Positions 1 to 7,541 are shown, counted from the first letter of the stretch. The stretch is DNA of 29,373 bases from Planctomycetota bacterium (GCA_023432465.1 JAEYUO010000146.1:1-29373); one strand, 5' to 3'. Translations and numbers: made by a program. Notes: generated from the sequence alone by a model not told the origin.

Positions 1-29
1 GGGGGGGGGGGGGGGGCCCCCCCCCCGGG
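1..29. other. Homopolymer block G16-C10-G3 at window edge
   Basis: The first 16 bases are all G, followed by 10 C and 3 G. Nothing else in the window has runs longer than 8. This looks more like a contig-end or sequencing artefact than biology, although a long self-complementary G/C block could also be what broke the assembly. Confidence 0.6.
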
Positions 30-38
30 CATTCGCGA

Positions 39-374
39 TCAAGGCTTCTCTTCGCGACGATCCACTCCGCCCGCCGTCCGCGCCTTCCCGCACTCCGGAC
101 AGGGCACCGAGTTGGGGAGGCCGGAGAGGTCGTAGCGGCAAGCAGAGCACGTAGGCGGACGATGGATCCGAGCCCGAAAATGCCACAGAACCACCGCAAA
201 CAAAGTGCTCACTACCCATGGCATCCACAGTGGGAGAACAATGATCTTTAACACTGGCGAGTTCGCAATCTGGATCCGTAACTGCTCTGGATTCCACGAA
301 ACGCCAGTCACAACCGTCCAGCTTTGCGAGTTTCCCATCTGCATTTGAGCCGGAATTGACTGATACACCATCAC
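39..374 (-). CDS. Planctomycete membrane protein with C-terminal zinc ribbon, 5' end cut by the IS element
   Basis: The protein is 111 aa if translation starts at the GTG at 374. A hydrophobic segment near residues 43-66 is followed by a basic stretch and a zinc-ribbon-like tail with CSAC and CPEC knuckles around YDLSGLP. Such tails are common on small planctomycete membrane proteins; their function is unknown to me. The reading frame stays open upstream of 374 to base 425, the last base before the IS left end. The extra codons read plausibly as protein (CWISFDRPTWSIAIHGG), so the gene probably began further upstream and was beheaded by the insertion. Local GC is lower than in the rest of the window. 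Whether the stump is still expressed is unknown; no Shine-Dalgarno is evident before 374. Confidence 0.6.
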   Translation of the reverse strand: MMVYQSIPAQMQMGNSQSWTVVTGVSWNPEQLRIQIANSPVLKIIVLPLWMPWVVSTLFAVVLWHFRARIHRPPTCSACRYDLSGLPNSVPCPECGKARTAGGVDRREEKP

Positions 375-425
375 GCCTCCGTGAATCGCGATACTCCAAG
401 TGGGCCGATCGAAACTGATCCAGCA

Positions 426-450
426 TGACCTGACCCAGATTCCATTGACA
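426..450 (+). repeat. Terminal inverted repeat, orfB side of the IS3 element
   Basis: This 25-bp sequence starts TGACCTGACC and ends ATTGACA. It matches the reverse complement of 1699-1723 at 20 of 25 positions by eye. Confidence 0.85.
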
Positions 451-455
451 GATTT

Positions 456-1361
456 CTAAGCAACTCTACGAGCCTCGAAGGCTTCGGGGCTGAGATATCC
501 GAGCGCGGCGTGGAGGCGTTTGCGGTTGTAGAACATCTCGATGTACTCGAAGACGGCGGCGCGTGCCTGAGCCTTGGTGGCGAATCGTTCGTGGTAGACC
601 ATCTCGGCTTTGAGCTTTCCCCAGAACGACTCGACGACGGCGTTGTCGTAGCAGTTGCCGGTTCGGCTCATGCTGGCCTCGACTCCGTGCCGTTCGAGCA
701 GATGGCGGTAGCGGCCGCTGGTGTACTGCACGCCGCGGTCGGAGTGGTGCAGGAGCCCGCCCCGTGCCGCTGGGGAGGAAGACGAAGAATCTGTTCGGGG
801 AGAAGGCATGCGTGACGCGATGGCGGCGTTGAAGGCGTCCTCGACGAGCGTGGTGGTCATGGAGTCGCTCATGCTCCAGCCGACGATCCTGCGGCTGTAG
901 AGGTCCATGACGCCGGCCAGGTACACGAAGCCCTCATCGGTGTGGATGTAGGTGATGTCGGCGCCCCAGACCTGATTGGGCGCGCTCGCGGAGGCGAAGT
1001 TCTGATCGAGCGTGTTGGGCGCAACGGGGTTGGTGTGATCAGAGTCGGTGGTGTGCACACGGAACTTCCTGCTGACTTTGGAGCGGATTCCCAGGCTTTG
1101 CATGAGCCTGGCGACGGTCTTGCGGTTGACCCGGACATGGCGCTGGCGGAGCTCCTGGGTGATCTTGATGCTGCCGTAGACGCCGTTGACCTCGTGGTGG
1201 ACGGTGCGGATCTGCTCGGCGAGGTGGCGGGCACGGATAGCGCGGGGGCTGTCGGGGCGGCCGAGCCAGGCGTAGAAGCCCGCGGCGGTGACACCGAGCA
1301 CAGCGCATGTGACCTCGACGTCGAAGAGGGAGCGGTTGTCGCGGATGAATGCGAACTTCAT
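456..1361 (-). CDS. IS3-family transposase OrfB (DDE catalytic subunit)
   Basis: This 301-aa protein carries the integrase (rve) fold of IS3 transposases, which cuts and joins element ends. It has an N-terminal HTH_21-like segment (YGSIKITQELR, about residues 62-72). The catalytic residues are D135 (WGADITYIH), D208 (HHSDRGVQY) and E244 (NAVVESFWG), with 35 residues between the second D and the E, as usual for IS3. The ATG at 1361 overlaps the OrfA stop as ATGA. The same frame is open upstream to 1532, so the main product is probably an OrfAB fusion made by -1 frameshifting. Residues about 184-200 (PSPRTDSSSSSPAAR) form a Ser/Pro-rich stretch between the first and second Asp that most relatives lack. 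The frame is otherwise intact. Confidence 0.92.
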   Translation of the reverse strand: MKFAFIRDNRSLFDVEVTCAVLGVTAAGFYAWLGRPDSPRAIRARHLAEQIRTVHHEVNGVYGSIKITQELRQRHVRVNRKTVARLMQSLGIRSKVSRKFRVHTTDSDHTNPVAPNTLDQNFASASAPNQVWGADITYIHTDEGFVYLAGVMDLYSRRIVGWSMSDSMTTTLVEDAFNAAIASRMPSPRTDSSSSSPAARGGLLHHSDRGVQYTSGRYRHLLERHGVEASMSRTGNCYDNAVVESFWGKLKAEMVYHERFATKAQARAAVFEYIEMFYNRKRLHAALGYLSPEAFEARRVA

Positions 1362-1654
1362 GGCTGCGACCCCGCTTCCAGAGCCGCGAAATAGGCCGTC
1401 GCTTTTTTTAAGATGTCCCGCTCCATGCGCAGTCGCGCGTTCTCCTTCTCGAGCTCGCGGATGCGCTGCTCGGGGGGGAGATCGGCCGAGACGGTGGAGA
1501 CGGCCGCGGCGGAGCGTGCCCCCAGGACCCACTCACGGAGCGTGTGGTAGTTGACGCCCAGTCGCTGGGCGACGGACTTCATGGTGTGCCGCTGGATGAT
1601 GACCTGCTCGACCGCGGCCCGCTTGAACTCTTGGGAATAGACCTTCTTACCCAT
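1358..1654 (-). CDS. IS3-family transposase OrfA (helix-turn-helix, leucine zipper)
   Basis: This 98-aa protein is the DNA-binding half of the transposase. The N-terminal half (YSQEFKRAAVEQV ... VAQRLGVNYHTLREWV) is an HTH_Tnp_1-type helix-turn-helix. Residues about 66-85 form a charged coiled coil (IRELEKENARLRMERDI) followed by the family hallmark LKKATAYFA. A good Shine-Dalgarno AAGGAG lies 7 nt before the ATG. The A7G run at the LKKA codons allows slippage into OrfB. Expression probably comes from the TTGACA embedded in the adjacent terminal repeat. Confidence 0.92.
   Translation of the reverse strand: MGKKVYSQEFKRAAVEQVIIQRHTMKSVAQRLGVNYHTLREWVLGARSAAAVSTVSADLPPEQRIRELEKENARLRMERDILKKATAYFAALEAGSQP
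1402..1408 (-). promoter_or_regulatory. Programmed -1 frameshift heptamer A AAA AAG
   Basis: The minus strand reads T-AAAAAAA-G-C (1410-1401). The heptamer A_AAA_AAG lies in the OrfA frame at LKKA, where the upstream-open OrfB frame also runs, exactly as in other IS3 elements that make an OrfAB fusion transposase. Confidence 0.8.
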
Positions 1655-1675
1655 CGTGACACTCCTTGGCCCGGG

Positions 1676-1704
1676 CAGTTGTAGCCGGGGCCGGGTTGTG
1701 TCAA
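1676..1704 (-). promoter_or_regulatory. Probable transposase promoter within the IS end
   Basis: On the minus strand a perfect -35 TTGACA (1704-1699) forms the inner edge of the terminal repeat. TACAAC follows 15 bp later as a fair -10. The spacer is shorter than the ideal 17 bp, so this is tentative. Confidence 0.4.
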
Positions 1705-1723
1705 CGGAACGTGGGACGGGTCA
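1699..1723 (-). repeat. Terminal inverted repeat, orfA side of the IS3 element
   Basis: Read on the minus strand it starts TGACCCGTCC and ends GTTGACA. It pairs with 426-450 and marks the right boundary of the element. Confidence 0.85.
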
Positions 1724-2242
1724 CTCGCCAAGTCTGCGCCACGTTCGCAGGCAGCCTATTCGCATCTTGAGTACGTTGGGTGTGCAACGAGACAGCAACT
1801 CATTGCTGCGCAAATTGCCACCGTACTTCAGAACAAGTACCCAGGCTTTTTCGCAAAGGGCTTTCCAAAAGAGGCAGTGAGCTCGATGTTCCCGGCGTTG
1901 CCTCCCGATACCTCCCTACTCGTGCCATGTTTCCACGATCGCGAGAAGGTACAAGTAGCTGCTGTGAATCAAGATGCACTCAATCGTCGATGTGTAGAGC
2001 TAGGCGTGGATGAGCCAACGCGTCAATCGCTCCGCAGCAAGCTGAAAGAGGTCCTTACGAATGAAGAGGCCTTGGCAGTCCTTGTGAAGGCCAATGCAGA
2101 CGCGGCACAGCTTTCCGAAGTACTTCAAAAGACATCGATATTGTCAATGCAATTGACCAGCGTGGGACTGGTGATAGCGAATGCGCGACTGCGATCACTC
2201 CTTGGTCACGAACTCGATCTATCTGCTACGTTCAACGAATAG
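1724..2242 (+). pseudogene. 3' fragment of a larger gene, 5' end removed at the IS junction
   Basis: An open frame runs without a stop from the IS edge at 1724 to TAG at 2242 (172 codons). The only usable internal start is GTG at 1877, which would give 121 aa. Upstream of that codon the frame still reads like protein (for example VLQNKYPGFFAKGF, then LPPDTSLLVPCFHDREKVQ), so the codons from 1724 were once coding. The C-terminal half is helical (EEALAVLVKANADAAQL) and ends LTSVGLVIANARLRSLLG...LDLS. That ending faintly recalls the LPO_1073/Vpar_1526 family of uncharacterised proteins, which I hold at low confidence. GC is clearly lower than in the housekeeping genes, which suggests acquired DNA. 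Confidence 0.6.
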
Positions 2243-2268
2243 GAGGTTTAAAGCGGCCTCATCGTCTC

Positions 2269-3294
2269 TCAATACACCGAATCCGCAAAGTAAAAGTTCT
2301 TCGCGTTCTGCGGCGTGATCAGCTCGACATCGATGAGCAGGTGCCGCGGCATGAACTTCATGATCTCATCCTTCTTGCCGTCGCGGAGGACGCTGACGCA
2401 GGTGTGGATGCCCGCGGCGATCATCGAGGGCGGGTAGGTGATGTTGCCGGGGACCATCGGGTCCTTGTCCATCACCATCTTCACGACGTCCTTCATGCCC
2501 GCCCCTCCCAAGAGCCACATTTGTTTCGCCCGCCCAGACTCTTCGATCGCCTGGCGTGCGCCCAGCAGCATGTCGTCATCGCTCGCCCAGACGGCATCGA
2601 TCTTCGGGTACTTGACGAGCAGGTTCTCCATCGCTGAGAGCGCCTTCTCGCGGCTCCAGAAGCCGGGCTGCTGCGCGAGGACCTTGATGCCGGGGTGACG
2701 GTTGAAGACCTCCATCGCGGCGGTGGTGCGGTCGGTATCGACGGTGCAGGGGATGCCGGTGAGGATAACGATGTTGCCCTTGCCGCCGAGCTTCTCGACC
2801 ATGAACTCGGCGGATTTGCGGCCGAAGGCCTTGTTGTCCCCTTCGAGGAAAATGTCGGCGACGGGCTGGCCATCGGGGCCGGGAAGGAAGCCGCGATCGA
2901 CGTTGACGATGAAGACGCCCTTCTCCTTCGCGCGGATGGCGACGGGCGTGAGCGGAGCGGACTCGGTGGCGAGGATGACGAGGGCATCGACGCCCTTCAC
3001 GAGCATGTCCTCGATGTCGGCGGTCTGCTTCTCGGCGGTGAGGGCGGTGGCGTAGACCCAGTCGATCTCGGGGTGAAGCTCCATGGCCTTTTTGGCCCAC
3101 CAGCCGACACCGGCGGTCCAGCCGTGATCGGCCGCGGGAACGCTGATGCCGATCTTGAGTTTCTTCTTGGCGGGTTGGGTGAGTGCCTCGGGCGCAGGTG
3201 CGGATTCGGCGGGGGCCGTGGATGTGGTGGGGGCAAAGCCAGCAGCGCAGAAGAGGAACGCAGCGGCGGCGGAGAGGGTGAGGGCTTTCAGCAT
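2269..3294 (-). CDS. Periplasmic sugar-binding protein of an ABC transporter (RbsB-like)
   Basis: This 341-aa protein has a Sec signal peptide (hydrophobic residues about 5-21) and an Ala/Pro/Thr linker. A type-1 periplasmic-binding fold of the Peripla_BP_4 kind starts at KKLKIGISVPAADHGWT (about residue 44). Family features are AEKQTADIEDMLVKGVDALVI, VNVDRGFLP, GNIVILTG, VWASDDDMLLGARQAIE and the late PPSMIAAGI. Members bind ribose, xylose, galactose or related ligands; the substrate cannot be read here. The start is supported by AGGAG at 3306-3302, 7 nt before the ATG. It lies 87 bp downstream of the matching permease and is probably co-transcribed with it. Confidence 0.9.
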   Translation of the reverse strand: MLKALTLSAAAAFLFCAAGFAPTTSTAPAESAPAPEALTQPAKKKLKIGISVPAADHGWTAGVGWWAKKAMELHPEIDWVYATALTAEKQTADIEDMLVKGVDALVILATESAPLTPVAIRAKEKGVFIVNVDRGFLPGPDGQPVADIFLEGDNKAFGRKSAEFMVEKLGGKGNIVILTGIPCTVDTDRTTAAMEVFNRHPGIKVLAQQPGFWSREKALSAMENLLVKYPKIDAVWASDDDMLLGARQAIEESGRAKQMWLLGGAGMKDVVKMVMDKDPMVPGNITYPPSMIAAGIHTCVSVLRDGKKDEIMKFMPRHLLIDVELITPQNAKNFYFADSVY

Positions 3295-3301
3295 TGGGTT
3301 A

Positions 3302-3306
3302 CTCCT
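3302..3306 (-). promoter_or_regulatory. Shine-Dalgarno AGGAG of the binding-protein gene
   Basis: AGGAG followed by 7 nt and ATG fixes the start at 3294. It contrasts with the upstream permease, which has no Shine-Dalgarno. Confidence 0.7.
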
Positions 3307-3381
3307 GGGGAGTGAGAGAATACCCGATCGAAGTGGCGAAGTGGCAGGGTGACTGAGTGCGGGTATCGGGACGCGGAGCGT

Positions 3382-4416
3382 TCAGGTCCCCGGCTTCTTG
3401 GGTTGGAGCAGGACGGCGAGGATGATGATGATGCCCTTGACGAAGTCGCGGTAGTAGTTGGGGACATCGAGCATGCTGAGCATGTTGTTGACGACGCCGA
3501 GGATGAGCACGCCGATGACGGTGCCCCAGATGCGGCCCGCGCCGCCCTGGAGGCGTGTGCCGCCGATGACAACGGCGGCGATCGCGTCGAGCTCGTAGAA
3601 GAGGCCGGTCTGAGAGCTGGAGATGGAGTTCTGGCGGCTGGAGACGAGGAGCGCGGCGATGCCGCAGCAGAGGCCGCAGATCGCGTAGGACGCGGCGGTG
3701 GTTGTGGCGATGGGCACGCCGGCGTAGCGGGCGGCCTGCGTGTTGTCGCCGATGGCGTAGACGCGGCGGCCGAAGACGGTGCGCGACAGGACGAGGTGGG
3801 CGATGATGGCGAGGCCGAAGAAGACCAGGATGCTGACGCGGATAGGGAGGGCATCGCCATCGATGCCGATGCCGGGGATGGGGATGGTGGCGGAGCCGAT
3901 CTGGCGATACGCGGAGACGGCGGAGCGGATTTCGCTGCCTTCCCACGGCGCGACAACGAGGGAGCGGTACATCGCGAGGGTACCGAGCGTGGCGACGAAC
4001 GCGGCGATGCGGCCCTTGGCGATGAGGATGCCGTTGAAGAGGCCCAGGAGTGTGCCGCCGCAGAGACAGGTGGCGATGGCGGCGGCGATGCCGAGGGCGG
4101 TGCGTTGGTTTTCGTCGGGGGCGCCTGCGGCGAGGTTCATGAAGTGAATGGCAACGCCGCCGGTGAGAGCGACCATCGCGCCGACGGAGAGATCGATGCC
4201 GCCCAGGAGGATGACGAAGGTCATGCCGATGGCGACGATGCCGACGAAGCTGGCCTGGCCGAGGAGGTTGTTGAAGTTGGCGGGGGTGAGGAAGACGCGG
4301 CTGTCGGGCTCGACGCGGAAGTACTCGACGAGCGCGGTACCGAGGATGAGGGCGATGAGGGCGGCGAGGGGGCCGAAGCGTTCGAGGGTTCGGATGAGTC
4401 GGGGGGAGAGCGGCAT
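3382..4416 (-). CDS. Sugar ABC transporter permease (RbsC-like, BPD_transp_2)
   Basis: This 344-aa integral inner-membrane protein has about 8-10 hydrophobic segments. The family signature is GMTFVILLGGIDLSVGAMVAL near residues 63-83. Also visible are LCGGTLLGLFNGILIAKGRIAAFVATLGT and, later, AIAAVVIGGTRLQGGAGRIWGTVIGVLILGVVNNML, all typical of ribose/xylose/galactose permeases. It would form the membrane pore for the binding protein encoded next. No RbsA-type ATPase gene lies on either side, because mutS starts divergently at 4613, so the energy subunit must be elsewhere. The start at 4416 is supported by a TACCAT hexamer 7 nt upstream (probable leaderless mRNA); there is no Shine-Dalgarno. 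Confidence 0.9.
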   Translation of the reverse strand: MPLSPRLIRTLERFGPLAALIALILGTALVEYFRVEPDSRVFLTPANFNNLLGQASFVGIVAIGMTFVILLGGIDLSVGAMVALTGGVAIHFMNLAAGAPDENQRTALGIAAAIATCLCGGTLLGLFNGILIAKGRIAAFVATLGTLAMYRSLVVAPWEGSEIRSAVSAYRQIGSATIPIPGIGIDGDALPIRVSILVFFGLAIIAHLVLSRTVFGRRVYAIGDNTQAARYAGVPIATTTAASYAICGLCCGIAALLVSSRQNSISSSQTGLFYELDAIAAVVIGGTRLQGGAGRIWGTVIGVLILGVVNNMLSMLDVPNYYRDFVKGIIIILAVLLQPKKPGT

Positions 4417-4423
4417 GGACGGG

Positions 4424-4429
4424 ATGGTA
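4424..4429 (-). promoter_or_regulatory. Putative -10 TACCAT, leaderless start of the permease gene
   Basis: TACCAT is separated from ATG 4416 by 7 nt (CCCGTCC), so transcription would begin at or next to the start codon. No consensus -35 was found. Confidence 0.5.
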
Positions 4430-4460
4430 CGGGAAAATGAGTCCTCGGGCCGTGGACCAA

Positions 4461-4494
4461 GAGCAGCAAAGCGGCAGATCAGCAGAGCAGCAAA
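4461..4494. repeat. Two direct copies of GAGCAGCAAA in the divergent mutS/permease spacer
   Basis: GAGCAGCAAA occurs at 4461-4470 and 4485-4494, 24 bp apart, about 30-65 bp upstream of the putative permease -10. The spacing is roughly two helical turns, so it could be a regulator site for the transporter, but short AGC-rich repeats can also arise by chance. Confidence 0.3.
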
Positions 4495-4585
4495 TCAAGG
4501 CACGGACACGATTTGAGGCCGGTCAACCGGCCGAGGTCGGCCCATGATCTCTACCGTTCCGGAGTCCCTGTGGCCCGCGGTCGCG

Positions 4586-4591
4586 TACGCT
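4586..4591 (+). promoter_or_regulatory. Possible -10 TACGCT upstream of mutS
   Basis: TACGCT ends 21 nt before ATG 4613, which would give a leader of about 15 nt. It would also lie inside the longer frame from 4544, favouring the 4613 start. No -35 is evident. Confidence 0.3.
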
Positions 4592-4612
4592 GTCGGTCCG
4601 CAGCATCCTCCT

Positions 4613-7528
4613 ATGGCCGACCCCCGCGAAACTCCGGCGATGCGACAGTACTACCGCTTCAAGCGGCAGCACCCGGATTGTCTGTTGCTGTTCCGGATCG
4701 GGGACTTCTACGAGACGTTTGATGATGATGCCGTGACCATCAGCAAAGCGGTGGGGCTGACGCTGACGCAGCGGACCGAGGGCGTGCCGATGGCGGGCAT
4801 GCCGTTTCATCAACTCGAGACGTATCTGCGGCGGCTGATCGACAAGGGGTATCGGGTTGCGGTAGCGGACCAGGTGGAGGATGCAGCCGAGGCCAAGGCG
4901 CGGCAGGCCGCAGGGAAGAATGGTGGGGGCGGGGGGGGCGGAGCGTCGGTGATTGATCGCGCAATCTCGCGGATCGTGACGCCGGGGACTCTCGTCGATG
5001 AGACGCTGCTCGCGCCGGATGCGGCGTGTGCGCTGGCGAGCGTGTGCTTTCTGGATGCGGGGGATTCGGCGGAGGGGCGGGTCGCGGTGGCGGTCGCGGA
5101 GCTGAGCACGGGGCGATTTGTGGTGCTGGAGTGCGCGGCGGGTTCGCTGGTCGATGAGCTTGCACGGCGGCAGGTGAGCGAGTTGCTGTTTGCGCAGACG
5201 GCGGATGGGAAAACCCCGCCGCGGGTGAAGAGCGTGCTGGAGGGGCTCGGGCTGTCGGGGACGCCGCAGCCGTCGTGGCACTTTCGGGCGGAGGAATCGC
5301 TGGAGGCGGTGCTGGGTCAGTATGGCGTGGCGACGCTGGATGGGTTTGGGTTGCGGCGGGAGGACCCGGTGATTGCGCCGGCGGGGGCGTTGATCCGGTA
5401 CTTGCGGCAGACGCAGGCGGCGGAAGGCGACGCGGAGGGGAACGGGAAGAAGCGCGGCGCGACGCTGGCGCACTTGCAGCCGCCGCGGCGGGAAACCACG
5501 GGTGCCGATGGGGGTTTCCTCACGCTGGATGCGACCGCGCTGCGTGCGCTGGAAGTGCTGGGGACGATGCGGGCGGATGTGGGGCGTGTGGGGCAGTTTG
5601 AGGGGGTCGCGGGGGATGGCTCGCTGGTGGGCGTGTTTGGCGGTGTGGGAGGTAGTAGTGGCTGCAGGACGGCGATGGGCAAGCGCCTGCTGCGGGATTG
5701 GCTGTGCCGGCCGCTGTGTGATGTGGGGCGGATCGAGGCGCGGCAGTCGTGCGTGGCGACGCTGATCAGCGATCGCCGCGCGGCGGGGGAACTGGGCGAT
5801 GCGCTTGGCGCGGTGCAGGATGTGTCGCGGATGGCGGCGCGGATCGCGCTGGCTCGGGCGACGCCGCGGGATGTGGTGGGGCTGGGGAAGTCGGTCGGTC
5901 AGGTGCGGGTGGTGGGGGATGCGTTGGAGAACGCACCGGCATTTGCGGGGCAGCTTGGCGCGCTGCGGAAGATCGAGGGGGAGTTGGCGGGATTGGCGGG
6001 GAAGATTGCCGCGGCGTGTGTGGAATCGCCGCCGGCGCACCTGCGCGAGGGCGGGCTGGTGCGGGATGGGGTGGATGCGGAGCTGGATGAGGCGCGGCTG
6101 CTGCAGCGGGACAGCGCGCTGTGGATGGCGGAGTATCAGAAGACGCTGATCGAGACGCACGACCTGCCGAGCTTGAAGGTCGGGTACAACAAGATCTTCG
6201 GGTATTACATCGAGCTCCCGGCCGCGCAGTCGAAGCGTGCGCCGGCGGAGTTCACGCGGAAGCAGACGCTCAAGAACGCGGAGCGGTACATCACGCCGGA
6301 GCTGCGCGAGTTTGAGCGCAAGGTGACGACGGCGGAGACGCGGGCCATCGCGCGGGAGCTGGCGATCTTTGAGACGTTGTGCGCGGCCGCGGCGGGGTTG
6401 ATCCCGCAGATCGCGATGTTTGCCGACACGGTGGCGGAGCTGGATGTGCTGCTGTGCTTTGCTGACAAGGCAGCGCGGCGCGGCTGGGCGCGGCCGGAGA
6501 TCGTGGAGGAGCCGACGCTGCGGATCATCCAGGGGCGGCACCCGGTGCTGGATGAACTGCTTGAGGGAAGCGGCGGCGGCTTCGTGCCGAATGATGTGGA
6601 GCTTGGGAAGCAGGCGGGGCTGCCAACGGGGGATGGGGACAGCGCGGCGTGCGGCACGCTCGCGCTCATCACCGGCCCCAACATGGCCGGCAAGAGCACG
6701 TTCATCCGGCAGACCGCGCTCTTGGTGCTGCTGGCGCACTGCGGGAGTTACGTGCCCGCGGCGGGCGCGAAGATCGGGCTGACCGATCGGATCTTCACGC
6801 GCGTCGGCGCGGATGATGCCCTGCACGCGGGGCAGAGCACGTTCATGGTCGAGATGACCGAGACCGCGCGGATCCTGCACCACGCGACGGAGCGGTCGCT
6901 CGTCGTGCTCGATGAGATTGGCCGCGGCACATCGACGCTCGACGGCCTGAGCCTTGCGTGGGCGATTGCGGAGACGCTGGCGGGTACCGGAGGAGCGACC
7001 GGCCCGCGGACGCTTTTTGCGACGCACTATCACGAGCTGACGCGTCTGGAAGAAATGATGCCGGGGCGGGTGCGGAACCTGCACGTGAGCGTGCGCGAGT
7101 GGGGAGATGAGATCGTCTTCCTGCACCGCATTCTGCCGGGGAAGACGGACCGGTCGTACGGCATTCATGTCGCGAAGCTGGCGGGGATGCCGGCGGGGAC
7201 GGTGGCGCGGGCACGCGAGGTGCTGGAATCGCTGGCGGTTCATCAGGCAGAGGGAGTCGTGGAGGGTGCCGCGGGGGATGGCGGCGGCGCGGAATCGAGT
7301 AACGAAGCCTCTGCACGGAACGGCGAATCCAGTGGGAAACTACGCCGCGGCAAGCGTGCCGACACCTCACGCGTTCCTCCCCCAGGACAGCCGGACCAGC
7401 TCGCGCTGTTCACGCAGTTCGTGAACCACCCGGCGGTGGATGGGCTGCGCGAGGTGAAGATGGAGGCGCTGACGCCGCTGGAGGCGTTTGATACGCTGCG
7501 GAAGTTGAAGGGGATGGCGGGGGAGTGA
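4613..7528 (+). CDS. mutS: DNA mismatch repair protein MutS
   Basis: The protein is 971 aa, longer than the usual ~850 because of Gly/Ala-rich insertions. It recognises mispaired bases and starts methyl-independent or MutL-directed repair. The mismatch-reading Phe-x-Glu is F32-Y33-E34 in RIGDFYETF. The lever/clamp region includes KVGYNKIFGYYIEL. The ATPase has Walker A GPNMAGKST (about 688-696), Walker B VVLDEIGRGTST with D767, and the TLFATHYHELT switch. A low-complexity linker (residues about 880-915) precedes the C-terminal dimerisation tail. ATG 4613 is preferred because MADPRETPAMRQYYRFK matches the usual N-terminus; an in-frame ATG at 4544 would add 23 unrelated residues. A G8 run at 4931-4938 encodes part of an all-Gly loop. 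Confidence 0.97.
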   Translation: MADPRETPAMRQYYRFKRQHPDCLLLFRIGDFYETFDDDAVTISKAVGLTLTQRTEGVPMAGMPFHQLETYLRRLIDKGYRVAVADQVEDAAEAKARQAAGKNGGGGGGGASVIDRAISRIVTPGTLVDETLLAPDAACALASVCFLDAGDSAEGRVAVAVAELSTGRFVVLECAAGSLVDELARRQVSELLFAQTADGKTPPRVKSVLEGLGLSGTPQPSWHFRAEESLEAVLGQYGVATLDGFGLRREDPVIAPAGALIRYLRQTQAAEGDAEGNGKKRGATLAHLQPPRRETTGADGGFLTLDATALRALEVLGTMRADVGRVGQFEGVAGDGSLVGVFGGVGGSSGCRTAMGKRLLRDWLCRPLCDVGRIEARQSCVATLISDRRAAGELGDALGAVQDVSRMAARIALARATPRDVVGLGKSVGQVRVVGDALENAPAFAGQLGALRKIEGELAGLAGKIAAACVESPPAHLREGGLVRDGVDAELDEARLLQRDSALWMAEYQKTLIETHDLPSLKVGYNKIFGYYIELPAAQSKRAPAEFTRKQTLKNAERYITPELREFERKVTTAETRAIARELAIFETLCAAAAGLIPQIAMFADTVAELDVLLCFADKAARRGWARPEIVEEPTLRIIQGRHPVLDELLEGSGGGFVPNDVELGKQAGLPTGDGDSAACGTLALITGPNMAGKSTFIRQTALLVLLAHCGSYVPAAGAKIGLTDRIFTRVGADDALHAGQSTFMVEMTETARILHHATERSLVVLDEIGRGTSTLDGLSLAWAIAETLAGTGGATGPRTLFATHYHELTRLEEMMPGRVRNLHVSVREWGDEIVFLHRILPGKTDRSYGIHVAKLAGMPAGTVARAREVLESLAVHQAEGVVEGAAGDGGGAESSNEASARNGESSGKLRRGKRADTSRVPPPGQPDQLALFTQFVNHPAVDGLREVKMEALTPLEAFDTLRKLKGMAGE

Positions 7529-7541
7529 GAGACGAATCGCA

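Larger units (their letters stand above)
426..1723 (-). mobile_element. IS3-family insertion sequence, complete
   Basis: The element is 1298 bp with two overlapping transposase frames on the minus strand. The ends are 25-bp imperfect inverted repeats (426-450 and 1699-1723) that I align with 20 of 25 identical positions. Both begin with TGACC at the outer end and finish in TTGACA, and the terminal TG/CA is typical of IS3. No target-site duplication is visible: the left flank ends CAGCA and the right flank begins CTCGC. Both flanking genes are truncated at the junctions, so deletion or recombination probably followed insertion. Both frames look intact. Confidence 0.9.

Noticed and set aside
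4523..7243. 906-codon open frame antisense to mutS
   Set aside because: Composition is dominated by Arg, Pro and His with no motif; it mirrors mutS third-position GC bias and is a typical high-GC shadow frame.
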